Below are positions 1 to 8,165 of a stretch of DNA of 64,000 nt, piece after piece. Each line of letters begins with the position of its first letter. The first letter of the stretch is position 1. A model generated the notes under the pieces. It was not told the DNA's origin. It saw only the letters and a list, made by a program, of their open reading frames with translations, and ran no database searches. The stretch comes from Archaeoglobus sp. JdFR-27 (GTDB taxonomy: Archaea > Halobacteriota > Archaeoglobi > Archaeoglobales > Archaeoglobaceae): positions 62,001 to 126,000 of the forward strand of contig MTMO01000008.1 in assembly GCA_002011235.1 (NCBI GenBank), read 5' to 3'. Position numbers and translations under genes: made by a program.

Positions 1-692
1 TCTCTTCTTGCGTTTGTCGAATCCCTTTCGTCAGGGCCAGCAATTACCTCTAAAAGTAAAGCCAAGTCATCGACACTCGCAGCAAAAGGACCTATCTGCT
101 CTAAACTGTTAGCATAGGGAATGAGGCCATACCTTGAAACAAGGCCGTAAGTTGGCTTCAAGCCTACAACACCGCAGAAGCTTGCTGGGCATCTTATGCT
201 TCCTCCCGTATCGCTTCCGAGTGAGAGAATGCTCTCTTCAGCTGCTATACAAGCTCCGCTTCCTCCACTGCTCCCGCCAGCAACCCTTTCCAGATCGTGG
301 GGGTTTCTGACTACGCCATAGTAGGAAGTTTCGGTTGTGGTTCCCATCGCGAATTCGTCCATGTTCGTTTTGCCGACTATTATCGCCCCTTCTGCTTTGA
401 GTCTTTCAACCACATGAGCATCAAATGGGGGGATATAGTCGTGAAGGATCTTTGAGCCACAGGTTGTTAGCAAACCTTCAGTAGTGATACAGTCCTTCAC
501 AGCAACTGGAATGCCAGCAAGCTTACCTTTAAGCTCACCGTTATCAAATTTTTCCACATCTCTCAGGCAATCCTCATTTATTGTTATGAATGCATTTAGC
601 TTGCTCTTCTTTATTCTCTCAATCAGTTCATCAATTGAGTCCCTTGCTCCCTCTCTCTCAACTTTCTCCTTCCAATCGCTGATTGTTAGCAT
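1..692 (-). CDS. gatA: Asp-tRNA(Asn)/Glu-tRNA(Gln) amidotransferase subunit A (3' end outside the window)
   Basis: The first about 230 residues of GatA are present; the gene runs off the left edge. GatA is the amidase subunit that releases ammonia from glutamine for transamidation of mischarged Asp-tRNA(Asn) or Glu-tRNA(Gln). The amidase-signature Ser-cisSer-Lys triad can be read: Lys66 in VAVKD, Ser142 in GGSSGGSG and the nucleophile Ser165 in [10 protein letters not shown]. The start ATG at 692 gives [10 protein letters not shown]. The gene lies 29 bases downstream of gatC on the same strand, which supports co-transcription. The assignment is secure, and only the truncation limits it. Confidence 0.95.
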   Translation of the reverse strand, partial: MLTISDWKEKVEREGARDSIDELIERIKKSKLNAFITINEDCLRDVEKFDNGELKGKLAGIPVAVKDCITTEGLLTTCGSKILHDYIPPFDAHVVERLKAEGAIIVGKTNMDEFAMGTTTETSYYGVVRNPHDLERVAGGSSGGSGACIAAEESILSLGSDTGGSIRCPASFCGVVGLKPTYGLVSRYGLIPYANSLEQIGPFAASVDDLALLLEVIAGPDERDSTNARR

Positions 693-721
693 CTAACCAC
701 CTTGCCAATCACTTTTGCTTA

Positions 722-1003
722 TCATTCCACGACCCTAGGCCCTTTGAAGTATCCTTCTTCTACATGCTTTGCGTTCATGAGCACTTTCACCTGTTCAAGG
801 GATTTCTTGGGTTCATCCTCTCTGAAAACGTTCTTGAGGGGCAAAACCTGAAAGGTTGGCTCAACATCCTCCTCAACTTCATCAAGAATGTTAAAGTATT
901 CGAGGATATTCTGAAAACCCTCCCTGAATTTCTCAATCTCATCCTCCTTGAGTTCAACCTTTGCAAGTTTTGAGATGTGAATAACGTCCTCCCGTGTTAT
1001 CAT
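722..1003 (-). CDS. gatC: Asp-tRNA(Asn)/Glu-tRNA(Gln) amidotransferase subunit C
   Basis: A small subunit of about 93 residues that in GatCAB wraps around and stabilises GatA. The sequence has the usual GatC opening (MITREDVIHISKLAKVEL) and the conserved FQNILEYFNIL-type helix. The open frame extends nine codons upstream, but the ATG at 1003 is preferred. It is preceded by GGTGAT at 3-nt spacing, the ribosome-binding pattern seen repeatedly in this window, and it matches the family start. The gene lies just upstream of gatA on the same strand. gatB is not in the window. Confidence 0.9.
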   Translation of the reverse strand: MITREDVIHISKLAKVELKEDEIEKFREGFQNILEYFNILDEVEEDVEPTFQVLPLKNVFREDEPKKSLEQVKVLMNAKHVEEGYFKGPRVVE

Positions 1004-1101
1004 GAGATCACCGGGTTGATGTAAGTGCAAGGTAATAAAACATTTTGGATAGCTTTTTGTTAGATTTAGCTTATTTATAATTCTTCAAATTTTAAGGCCC
1101 T

Positions 1102-1506
1102 TTATTTATAATCGCAGCCGAATTCTTCCAGATAGTAATGCAGATTGAGAAGGAAATCGTTGAAAGATCTAAAGGGCACTATTATGCATCCTTCATACAT
1201 GTACAGTTCATCATCGATTAAGGAGACAATTACCGGAATCACCATAGATTTTACGATTTTTGAAAACCTTGAGCATCTATCCATGTGTTTCTGGGCCTCC
1301 CTTTTTAGCGCACTCCTTCTTTGCCATCCTCTATTGTATCTCTTGGCATCAACAGCTAGAATGAGCCCGAATTTCTCAGCAACAACGTCTATCTCAGCTC
1401 TACCCTCCTCATCTTTGAAAACAACTCTAAAATCGGTTTTGAAATTGTTACTTTCCAAGATAGCCTTTACCTTCTCCTCGAATTCCTGCCAAGAAATATC
1501 ATCCAT
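1102..1506 (-). CDS. PD-(D/E)XK nuclease-like small protein
   Basis: A 134-residue protein resembling archaeal restriction-endonuclease-like (Mrr/RecB-fold) proteins. What can be seen is an N-terminal helix region, then AEIDVVAEKFG followed by LAVDAKRYN, giving the Asp-x(n)-(Asp/Glu)-x-Lys arrangement of the PD-(D/E)XK active site, then a basic helix (QRRSALKREAQKH). Its start overlaps the end of the DUF1786 gene by 8 bases, so the two are probably translationally coupled. A role in DNA repair or nucleic acid cleavage is inferred only from the fold motif. No substrate can be named. Confidence 0.6.
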   Translation of the reverse strand: MDDISWQEFEEKVKAILESNNFKTDFRVVFKDEEGRAEIDVVAEKFGLILAVDAKRYNRGWQRRSALKREAQKHMDRCSRFSKIVKSMVIPVIVSLIDDELYMYEGCIIVPFRSFNDFLLNLHYYLEEFGCDYK

Positions 1507-2545
1507 CTCTCAACTCACCGTAGGCTTTTACCATCCCGAGATTTCCTGCGATCATCGTATCATAGAGGTTTGCGATTCTGTAAGGACTCAGTTCAGCATT
1601 TGGTCCAATTGAAATGAAATCCTTAGGCTTGACCACCGTTCTCACATAAGCTCCATGCCCCCCATCATCGAAAACGTCCTCGTTACTCACCTCCCCGTTT
1701 AGAAATCTGTTGAGAAATGAAGAAATCCACTCTTGACCTCTTTTTCGTAGTATGGAAGTATGGTGTTCGAACATCGAATAAATTTCTCCATTCTTATTTA
1801 CCACAGCCCCGATCGTGTGGGAATTCCCGAAATTTACTATAAAGGCTGGAAATTCTTTAGCATCAATCATAGCTCCTATCAGGGCAGCAAAAACCGTGTC
1901 TATAACATAAACATCGAATTCAAATCCATTTTCTCTGCCAAAATCATTTATGCTCTCCACAACACTCGTCATTCTATTGAAATAGTCAGGAACCTCATTA
2001 CCTGGGTAGAAAAAGGAGAATATGTCTCCTTTCTCGACAATCTTCTCAAAAACCTTGAACCTGAACTTTCTGTTGCTCATTTTCGGTGAAAAACCATGAT
2101 CTTGGACTGCGACAAAAATTTTGTTGGGTAAATCTACGTTTATGGAACCAAAAAAGGATTTAAGTTCTTTAAGCATCACATCTCTCAGCTCAATCTCAAC
2201 GAGATCGGTGTAGTCTGCGACTTCCTTTTCCTTGACAATCTCAATTCCCATCTCTTCTACCTTTTTCAGGTCATCTTTAAATGTTAAGGCAGGTTTTTCA
2301 AGGGAAAGAATCCGATTTCCGGCCTTCAGATGCTCTCTTGCAGCAAAAGTACTTGGTCCACCACCCATCGTATAACCTGAAAGGAAGATATCCTTACTCA
2401 ATTCTGTAGCTTTCTGGATTTTAGAGGCTATAATTCGAGTTGGAGATGGTAGTATGAGTTTTATACAATTTTTAAGTTTTTCATCACTGTCATACAATAG
2501 AATATCCTGTGTTCCAGTACCGATGTCGATCGTAAGAGTCTTCAT
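1499..2545 (-). CDS. DUF1786 family protein (ASKHA-like N-terminus)
   Basis: A 348-residue protein of the archaeal DUF1786 group, sometimes labelled as putative pyruvate formate-lyase activating enzyme without radical-SAM cysteines to justify it. The N-terminus IDIGTGTQDILLYD resembles the phosphate-1 loop of sugar kinase/Hsp70/actin folds, and a second Gly-rich stretch (SGYTMGGGPSTF) follows. There is a possible nucleotide-binding motif IVNFGNSHTIGAV near residue 240. No CxxxCxxC motif is present, so the radical-SAM label is not supported. Function is unknown. It is coupled to the downstream nuclease-like gene. Confidence 0.6.
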   Translation of the reverse strand: MKTLTIDIGTGTQDILLYDSDEKLKNCIKLILPSPTRIIASKIQKATELSKDIFLSGYTMGGGPSTFAAREHLKAGNRILSLEKPALTFKDDLKKVEEMGIEIVKEKEVADYTDLVEIELRDVMLKELKSFFGSINVDLPNKIFVAVQDHGFSPKMSNRKFRFKVFEKIVEKGDIFSFFYPGNEVPDYFNRMTSVVESINDFGRENGFEFDVYVIDTVFAALIGAMIDAKEFPAFIVNFGNSHTIGAVVNKNGEIYSMFEHHTSILRKRGQEWISSFLNRFLNGEVSNEDVFDDGGHGAYVRTVVKPKDFISIGPNAELSPYRIANLYDTMIAGNLGMVKAYGELRDG

Positions 2546-2858
2546 GAGTTTTATGAGTTTTAGTATGACATATAGATTTAATTATTTTTGTTTCTCGGTG
2601 TTTCCCAAATTTTCAGTTGGGTAGACTTTTACTTTTTAAAATTTTAAAAAATTTTATTTTTTAATCAGTTTGTTACAGTTATTGTAAAATGTTAATAATA
2701 TTTCTAACACAACTTTGCAGTCTAAAAAATTGGAGATTGGTTTATTTGGGCTAAAAGAAGCTTTGTGGCCTTAAGATATGATTAATCGTGTAAATATTAT
2801 TCGAAAGACTTATATAGGTTAGATAGGTTACAGTTTTTGGAAAGGGGGGTTGATTTGA
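2546..2858. other. Divergent AT-rich intergenic region upstream of sat
   Basis: About 313 bases without a credible gene separate the leftward DUF1786 gene from the rightward sulfate-reduction block. It is very AT-rich with several T and A runs (around 2625-2660). No convincing ORF, RNA or repeat was found. It must hold two divergent promoters; the one for sat is annotated separately. Confidence 0.6.
2809..2818 (+). promoter_or_regulatory. TATA box of the sat promoter
   Basis: CTTATATAGG lies about 45 bases before the sat ATG and fits an archaeal box A. Initiation about 25 bases downstream would give a short leader carrying the purine-rich GGGGGGTTGAT ribosome binding site at 2844-2854. This is inferred from sequence only. 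Confidence 0.55.
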
Positions 2859-4226
2859 ATGGTATTGTTGAGAACACCACCTCCTCACGGTGGCAATATA
2901 GTTGATAGAGTAGTTAGAAATCCAGATCGTGCTAAGAAAATGGCTGATGGGTGTGTCGCTTTTGACATAAAACCGACGTTGCTTGACGGTGTGCCCATAA
3001 GAAATGTTTACAGAGAAATAGTGTCGATTTGCTATGGTTTCTTCAGCCCTGTAGAGGGGTCGATGGTGAGAAATGAGGTAGAGAGAGTACTCGAGGAAAG
3101 AAGACTTCTCAGTGAATGGATATTTCCGTATCCACTTGTCTTCGATGTAACCGAGGAAGATTACAAGAATCTTGGTGTTGGAGAGGGTGATAGGCTTCTT
3201 TTAAGACTCAAGGGACAGCCTTTCGCAGTTCTCGATATTGATGAAATCTACAAAATAGATCCTGTTGACATTGCCACGAGAACGTTTGGAACACCAGAGA
3301 AAAATCCCGAGGTAGTGAGGGTTCCTTTTGATGAGAAACATCCTGGATATATGATTTACAGATCTTTAAATCCTGTTGTTATTGCAGGAAAATACACAAT
3401 AATAAATGAACCAAAATTCAGAGACCCTTACAACAAGTTCTGGTTCCCTCCAGCTAAATGCAGAGAGGAATTCAAGAAAAAGGGATGGAGGACTGCAATA
3501 GCACATCAAACAAGAAACGTTCCCCATGTTGGACATGAAGCTTTAATGAAGAACGCTGCATATACTGGAGACATAGAACCCTGCAATGGAATTCTTGTAA
3601 ATGCAATAATCGGGGCAAAGAGAAGGGGAGATTATCCGGACGAGGCGATTCTTGAAGGACATTCAGCTGTAAACAGATTCGGATATATAAAGCCAGAAAG
3701 ACACATGGTAACTTTCACACTCTGGGATATGAGATATGGCAATCCAATTGAATCGCTTTTGCATGGAATAATCAGGCAGAACATGGGGTGCACCCACCAC
3801 ATGTTCGGCAGGGATCATGCGGCTGTGGGAGAGTACTATGATATGTATGCAACCCAGATCCTGTGGAGAGACGGCATTCCGAGCTTTGGATTCGAGGCAC
3901 CACCGAATGAGGTTGACTATGGCTTGAAAATAATTCCACAAAACATGGCCGAGTTCTGGTACTGCCCGAAGTGTGGAGAGATGGCATATAGCCAGACGTG
4001 TGGGCATGAGAAGGAGAAGCAGAAACTCAGTGGTAGTTTCATTAGGGGCATGGTTGCAGAGGGAATTTTCCCACCGAATGTCATCATGAGACCTGAGGTT
4101 TATAAGGCAATAGTGAAATGGTGGAAGGTCTATGGTTATCCGTTCGTAAATCCGAAATATCTGGCAGAGAAAGACAAAACGCTAGAGATAGATGTCCCAC
4201 CAATGGAGGTAAATCTAAAGAGGTGA
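2859..4226 (+). CDS. sat: Sulfate adenylyltransferase (ATP sulfurylase)
   Basis: Activates sulfate with ATP to adenosine 5'-phosphosulfate in the cytoplasm, the first step of dissimilatory sulfate reduction (or the reverse in sulfur-compound oxidation). The length of 455 residues matches Archaeoglobus Sat. The QTRN...HVGH signature, with the family HxGH motif, is at residues 217-226. GRDHA is at 317-321. A zinc-type Cys set CPKC...CGH (Cys369, Cys372, Cys381, His383) lies in the C-terminal third. No APS kinase domain is present, as expected for a dissimilatory enzyme. It opens a block whose gene order matches Archaeoglobus sat-ORF-aprB-aprA. The start has a strong G-rich ribosome binding site. 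Confidence 0.97.
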   Translation: MVLLRTPPPHGGNIVDRVVRNPDRAKKMADGCVAFDIKPTLLDGVPIRNVYREIVSICYGFFSPVEGSMVRNEVERVLEERRLLSEWIFPYPLVFDVTEEDYKNLGVGEGDRLLLRLKGQPFAVLDIDEIYKIDPVDIATRTFGTPEKNPEVVRVPFDEKHPGYMIYRSLNPVVIAGKYTIINEPKFRDPYNKFWFPPAKCREEFKKKGWRTAIAHQTRNVPHVGHEALMKNAAYTGDIEPCNGILVNAIIGAKRRGDYPDEAILEGHSAVNRFGYIKPERHMVTFTLWDMRYGNPIESLLHGIIRQNMGCTHHMFGRDHAAVGEYYDMYATQILWRDGIPSFGFEAPPNEVDYGLKIIPQNMAEFWYCPKCGEMAYSQTCGHEKEKQKLSGSFIRGMVAEGIFPPNVIMRPEVYKAIVKWWKVYGYPFVNPKYLAEKDKTLEIDVPPMEVNLKR

Positions 4227-4231
4227 TGGCA

Positions 4232-4597
4232 ATGGTACACTACATAGGTTTACTGCTTGATGATGTGAGATTTTCAGCGATAAAGGGTACGGGACTTGAA
4301 GAGAAACTAACAACTCTTTTTGGCGGTCAGATAAAATCGTTGGTACTTGAAGTTCCTGAAGAATTGTCAAAGAAAATACTGGCAGAATTTCCGAATGCAA
4401 GAATTGACTCAAGAAGCTACCTTGAAGATTTGCCCGTTGCTTTCAAGAGAGCCCTCTTCAACGAGGTTGTTGAGAAGAAAACTCTTGGTACAGAAGTGAT
4501 CGAGGCTGTTTTCCAGAAGATGGATGAAATAAAGGAGCTTGCGGCAAAGGAATCCGAATATATACCACCACCGGACATAGATACCTCAGAAATTTAA
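4232..4597 (+). CDS. Conserved small protein between sat and aprB
   Basis: A 121-residue protein of unknown function. The frame is open further upstream inside sat. The ATG at 4232 is preferred because GGTGAT (4222-4227, overlapping the sat stop) lies four bases before it; MVHYIGLLL would be the N-terminus. An ORF at this place between sat and aprBA is part of the Archaeoglobus arrangement, so a role linked to APS formation or the AprAB complex is plausible but unproven. The sequence looks soluble, with mixed alpha/beta character, no cysteines and an acidic C-terminus. Confidence 0.75.
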   Translation: MVHYIGLLLDDVRFSAIKGTGLEEKLTTLFGGQIKSLVLEVPEELSKKILAEFPNARIDSRSYLEDLPVAFKRALFNEVVEKKTLGTEVIEAVFQKMDEIKELAAKESEYIPPPDIDTSEI

Positions 4598-4699
4598 ATT
4601 ATGTTAAATTTTTTTAAATTTAGTAAAAAATTTAAAAGGTTTCGAAATTAGGAGAGGAAAGAAATTGGAAAATTGGAAAGGTAGGTTGGAGGTGAAAAG
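4598..4699. other. T/A-rich spacer before aprB, possible terminator plus promoter
   Basis: About 100 bases, starting with a T7 run (from about 4609) and AAATTTA-like repeats, then a purine-rich stretch with a GGAGGTGA-type ribosome binding site just before aprB. The poly-T could terminate part of the sat transcript, so aprBA may also have its own promoter here. Confidence 0.35.
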
Positions 4700-5146
4700 A
4701 TGCCAAGTTTTGTAATAGCTGAAAAATGTGACGGATGCAAAGCACTGGACAGAACAGCGTGCCAATACATCTGCCCCAACGACCTGATGGTTTTGGATAA
4801 GGAGAGAGAGAAGGCATATAACCAGGAGCCTGAATGGTGCTGGGAATGCTATAGCTGCGTAAAGATCTGCCCGCAGCAGGCCATAGAAATAAGGAGTTAC
4901 GCGGATTTCATGCCACTCGGCGCCTCAACTATTCCTTTGAGAGGCTCAGAGGACATCATGTGGACAATAAAATACAGGGACGGGAGAATCAAGAGGTTTA
5001 AGTACAAAATAAGAACAACACCGGAAGGCTCTATAAGAGCTCTCGAAGGATTCCCAGAGCCAAGCCCAGAGGATCTCAAAAACCCGCTACTCATGGGAGA
5101 ACCTAATATAATGGGAGTGGATGAGCTCCCGACCTTAAAAAAATAG
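4700..5146 (+). CDS. aprB: Adenylylsulfate reductase, beta subunit
   Basis: The 148-residue Fe-S subunit that carries electrons to the FAD of AprA during reduction of APS to sulfite and AMP. Two [4Fe-4S] sets are visible: Cys10, Cys13, Cys21, Cys25 (CX2CX7CX3C) and Cys47, Cys50, Cys53, Cys57. Trp48, next to the second set, corresponds to the tryptophan lying between the clusters in the Archaeoglobus structure. The C-terminal tail wraps around AprA in known structures, and its length here fits. aprA follows 12 bases downstream. Confidence 0.97.
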   Translation: MPSFVIAEKCDGCKALDRTACQYICPNDLMVLDKEREKAYNQEPEWCWECYSCVKICPQQAIEIRSYADFMPLGASTIPLRGSEDIMWTIKYRDGRIKRFKYKIRTTPEGSIRALEGFPEPSPEDLKNPLLMGEPNIMGVDELPTLKK

Positions 5147-5158
5147 GGGGGGTATATA

Positions 5159-7081
5159 ATGCCGTACGAAGCGGAAACCGTAGAAATTGAAACGGATGTT
5201 TTAATACTCGGTGGAGGAATGGCTGGGTGCGGTGCTGTTGTAGAAGCAGCGTACTGGGCTAAGCCATTGGGATTGAAAGTAACGTGGGTTGATAAAGCTG
5301 CTGTTGATAGAAGTGGTCCAGTTGCAATGGGGCTTTCAGCAATGAACACATACATGGGACTGGATGGAAAGGTAACCCAGAACCCAAGAAGGCCTGAGAG
5401 GTTTGTTGAGTACGTAACAAACGACCAGATGGGTCTGGCAAGACAGGATCTCGTCTACGATGTCGCAAGGCATGTGGACTCAACTGTAAAGCTCTTTGAT
5501 AAGTGGGGCCTTCCCATATGGAAAGATGAGGCAGGAAACTATGTAAAATCTGGCGAATGGCAGGTGATGATCTCTGGCGAGAGCTACAAAGTGATCGTGG
5601 CGGAAGCTGCAAAGTCTGCCATTGAAGCTTTGGGTGATAAGGGTCAGCTCATAGAGAGGGTTTACATTACACATCTGCTTAAGGATGAAAAAGAGCCTGA
5701 CAGGGTTTGCGGTGCAGTAGGCTTTAGCGTAAGGGAAGATAAATTCTATGTGTTCAAGGCAAAGGCCGTTCTCTGTGTGTTGGGCGGCGCAGTGCATGTG
5801 TTCAGGCCGAGATCACAGGGAGAAGGATTTGGAAGGTCATGGATGGCTCCATTCCTTGGCGGAAGTACCTATGCCCTAACACTCCTTGCAGGGGGAGAAC
5901 TCACACAGATGGATGTGACATTTGTTCCACCAAGGTTCAGAGACACCTATGGTCCGGTAGGAACGTTCTTCCTACTCTTCAAAACTCCCGCAACGAACGC
6001 CTACCACGAGCCATATGTAGGCGCATACCCAGATGAACTGGCAAAGTGGGGGCCCTATGACAAGGCAACACCCGTGCCGACACCATTGAGGAACTACGAG
6101 ATGTTGCTTGCAATAAAGGAAGCAAAAGCTCCACCATTCTGGATGCATACAGAATGGGTAGTGCAAAGATTCAAAGAAGAGATAACCGATCCCAAGGAAC
6201 TGAAGAAAAAGCTAAAAGAGTGGGAATCTGAGTGCTGGGAAGACTTCCTCGACATGACAATCTCAGCAGCTACCTGGTGGGCAGCACACAATGTCGATCC
6301 CGCTGAACAACCATCAGAATTACAGCTTTCCGAACCTGTGTTCATAGGTTCGCATGCCTCCTCTGTGGGTGCATGGGTATGTGGGCCTGATGATCTCATG
6401 CCGAAAGAATATGCGGATATATTTCCTGAACAGTACAACCTGATGACAACGCTCAAAGGCTTGTTTACCGCAGGCTGCGGTGTTGGAGCTTGTGCTCACA
6501 AATTCTCAAGCGGTTCACATGCACAGGGAAGAATCGCAGGGAAGTCGGTGGTTAGATACGCATACGATCACCAGGATTACACACCGAATGTATCGGAAGA
6601 AACGATAAACAAGCTGAAGGAGGAAGTCTATAAACCACTGAATCTTTACGAAGAGTACAAGAACTACACCACTCAACCTGAGATAAATCCCAACTACGTC
6701 TCGCCGCAGATGTTCCTCTTCAGGGTTCAGAAGATCATGGGCGAGTATGCTGGCGGTTGGGAGACGAACTATGAAACATCGAACGTGAATCTTGAAAGAG
6801 CACTCTGGAAGCTAAACTTCTGCAGAGAGGACATGGGTAAACTTGCTGCGAAAAATCTCCACGAGCTGCTGAGAGCATGGGAGGCGAGACACAGATACTG
6901 GGTTGCAGAAGCATGCGTGAGAACAAGGCTTGCAAGGAAGGAATCGAGATGGCCGGGTTACTACCTCAAGACGGATTACCTCAAACTCGATGAGAACGAG
7001 AGGAAGTTCATAAACCTGAAATACGATGCTGAGAAGAACGAGTGGCAAGTGATTGAAAGGCCCATGATTCCAATCCTATAA
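5159..7081 (+). CDS. aprA: Adenylylsulfate reductase, alpha subunit
   Basis: The 640-residue FAD subunit that catalyses the reversible two-electron reduction of APS to sulfite and AMP. An N-terminal FAD-binding Rossmann motif LGGGMAGCGAVVEA lies at about residues 17-30. The fumarate-reductase/succinate-dehydrogenase-type fold is kept along the whole length. His399 in IGSHASS is probably the equivalent of the catalytic His398 of A. fulgidus. GCGVGACAHKFSSGSH and the ARKESRWPGYY C-terminal region are typical of AprA. The ribosome binding site is the GGGGGGT just before the ATG. It is co-transcribed with aprB. Confidence 0.97.
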   Translation: MPYEAETVEIETDVLILGGGMAGCGAVVEAAYWAKPLGLKVTWVDKAAVDRSGPVAMGLSAMNTYMGLDGKVTQNPRRPERFVEYVTNDQMGLARQDLVYDVARHVDSTVKLFDKWGLPIWKDEAGNYVKSGEWQVMISGESYKVIVAEAAKSAIEALGDKGQLIERVYITHLLKDEKEPDRVCGAVGFSVREDKFYVFKAKAVLCVLGGAVHVFRPRSQGEGFGRSWMAPFLGGSTYALTLLAGGELTQMDVTFVPPRFRDTYGPVGTFFLLFKTPATNAYHEPYVGAYPDELAKWGPYDKATPVPTPLRNYEMLLAIKEAKAPPFWMHTEWVVQRFKEEITDPKELKKKLKEWESECWEDFLDMTISAATWWAAHNVDPAEQPSELQLSEPVFIGSHASSVGAWVCGPDDLMPKEYADIFPEQYNLMTTLKGLFTAGCGVGACAHKFSSGSHAQGRIAGKSVVRYAYDHQDYTPNVSEETINKLKEEVYKPLNLYEEYKNYTTQPEINPNYVSPQMFLFRVQKIMGEYAGGWETNYETSNVNLERALWKLNFCREDMGKLAAKNLHELLRAWEARHRYWVAEACVRTRLARKESRWPGYYLKTDYLKLDENERKFINLKYDAEKNEWQVIERPMIPIL

Positions 7082-7113
7082 ATTTTTTATTTTTTGTGAT
7101 AAATGTGATAAAA

Positions 7114-7839
7114 ATGGAACATTTCGATACAACTAAAAGAACGTTAGACTCAAGATTCAAGTTCAGATGCCACAAAGACCTCGAATGCTTTAACACTTGT
7201 TGTGAGGGGGAGATAATCTTAACACCCTACGATGTTTTGAGAATAAAAAACAGGTTGGGAATCTCATCTGGAGAATTTCTTTCTAAGTATACGTCCATTC
7301 ACCTTGACAAATCCTCTTCACTCCCATATGCTGTAATCAGAAAGTGTCCGTTTGTGACTCCAGAAGGATGCAGCATATATGAGGATAGACCAACAACATG
7401 TAGATACTACCCGGTTGCTCAAGCTACGGGAATTGTAGGGGAGGGTGGAGTAAAAAGGATAGAGGAGTTTTATTTCTTTATAAAAGATCCAAAATGCCTC
7501 GGACATAATGAAGATAAGGAGTGGACGATTAGGGAATGGAAGATCGATCAAGGATTGGATGTATACGATGAGATGAACAGGGAATGGAAAAAGATTCAGC
7601 TTTGCAAGAGACAAGAAATTGATTCAAAAAAGCAATCTTTGATTTACATGGTAAGCTATGACATAGATAATTTTAGAAGATTTGTCTTTGAAAGCAAATT
7701 CTTGGATATCGTTGACCTCGATGACGAGGAGATCGAACGCATAAAAAATGATGAAGTTGCCTTGATGAAGTTTGGCTTTGAATATTTAAAATATATACTA
7801 AAGCTTGAAGATAATTTAAAAATAAAATCAAAAAATTAA
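7114..7839 (+). CDS. YkgJ-like zinc/iron-chelating cysteine-cluster protein
   Basis: About 241 residues with the YkgJ (UPF0153) cysteine pattern: CHKDLECFNTCC near the N-terminus, then CPF...GCSIYEDRPTTCRYYP. Proteins of this family are thought to bind a metal or Fe-S centre, and no enzymatic role is established. A GTG at 7096 is possible. The ATG at 7114 is preferred because GTGAT precedes it at four bases. The gene starts 32 bases after aprA, so it probably belongs to the apr transcript and may serve maturation or redox control of the sulfate-reduction enzymes (inference). The C-terminal third is rich in charged residues. Confidence 0.7.
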   Translation: MEHFDTTKRTLDSRFKFRCHKDLECFNTCCEGEIILTPYDVLRIKNRLGISSGEFLSKYTSIHLDKSSSLPYAVIRKCPFVTPEGCSIYEDRPTTCRYYPVAQATGIVGEGGVKRIEEFYFFIKDPKCLGHNEDKEWTIREWKIDQGLDVYDEMNREWKKIQLCKRQEIDSKKQSLIYMVSYDIDNFRRFVFESKFLDIVDLDDEEIERIKNDEVALMKFGFEYLKYILKLEDNLKIKSKN

Positions 7840-8165
7840 ACTTTGAAAGGCAACTTATTTTTCAACTCCATGGAGTTAGGTTGGTTGATGACGATCTTGG
7901 GAATAATCCTGGGAAAGACAAACCACTTCACACACTTCACCTTATGAACAGTATTCATGAGCTTTCTTAAGTCATCTTGTACTTTCCACAGCTTTCTAAT
8001 TTTATTAGTTTATTTTATTAAAATCAAATAAGATAAAGTTTTTAAGTAATTGGATCGGAAATTCGACGGGTTAAAAACGAGGTAAAAACGAGGTAAAAAC
8101 GAAGCGAAAATAAGGTAAAAATAGTAAACACAAGTTAAAAACGTGTAAATAAAGGAGGCATAGCA
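7840..8165. other. Intergenic region before qmoA
   Basis: About 326 bases without a credible gene. It holds a 14-bp perfect palindrome (AACTCCATGGAGTT, 7864-7877), a low-complexity AT stretch around 7990-8045 with a possible TATA element (TTTTTAAG, about 8039-8046), and a series of 11-base A-rich repeats running to the qmoA ribosome binding site GGAGG at 8154-8158. The palindrome may end the upstream transcript or bind a dimeric regulator. Confidence 0.5.
8067..8141 (+). repeat. In-phase 11-base A-rich repeats in the qmoA leader
   Basis: Five consecutive 11-base units start at 8067, 8078, 8089, 8100 and 8111, with consensus CGAGGTAAAAA (two exact copies, three variants). After a 2-base phase shift a further variant, CAAGTTAAAAA, lies at 8131-8141. 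The A5 tracts repeat about once per helical turn, which could bend the DNA or form a multi-site binding array. If the TATA element near 8040 is used, the array is transcribed as part of a leader of about 100 bases. Confidence 0.7.

Noticed and set aside
1499-2545. Annotation as pyruvate formate-lyase activating enzyme
   Set aside because: No radical-SAM cysteine motif; the sequence resembles a DUF1786/ASKHA-type protein instead.
3663-4007. 114-residue open frame on the minus strand inside sat
   Set aside because: Antisense shadow of a well-conserved gene; no ribosome binding site or family resemblance.
4897-5355. 152-residue open frame on the minus strand across aprB and aprA
   Set aside because: It lies opposite two certain genes, is Ser/Pro/Ile-rich without motifs, and mirrors codon bias of the true strand.
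8067-8141. CRISPR-like array before qmoA
   Set aside because: Units are only 11 bases, contiguous and without spacers.
7840-8165. Possible degraded gene between the YkgJ-like gene and qmoA
   Set aside because: Short frames with no start signals or recognisable residues; the content is better explained as regulatory DNA.
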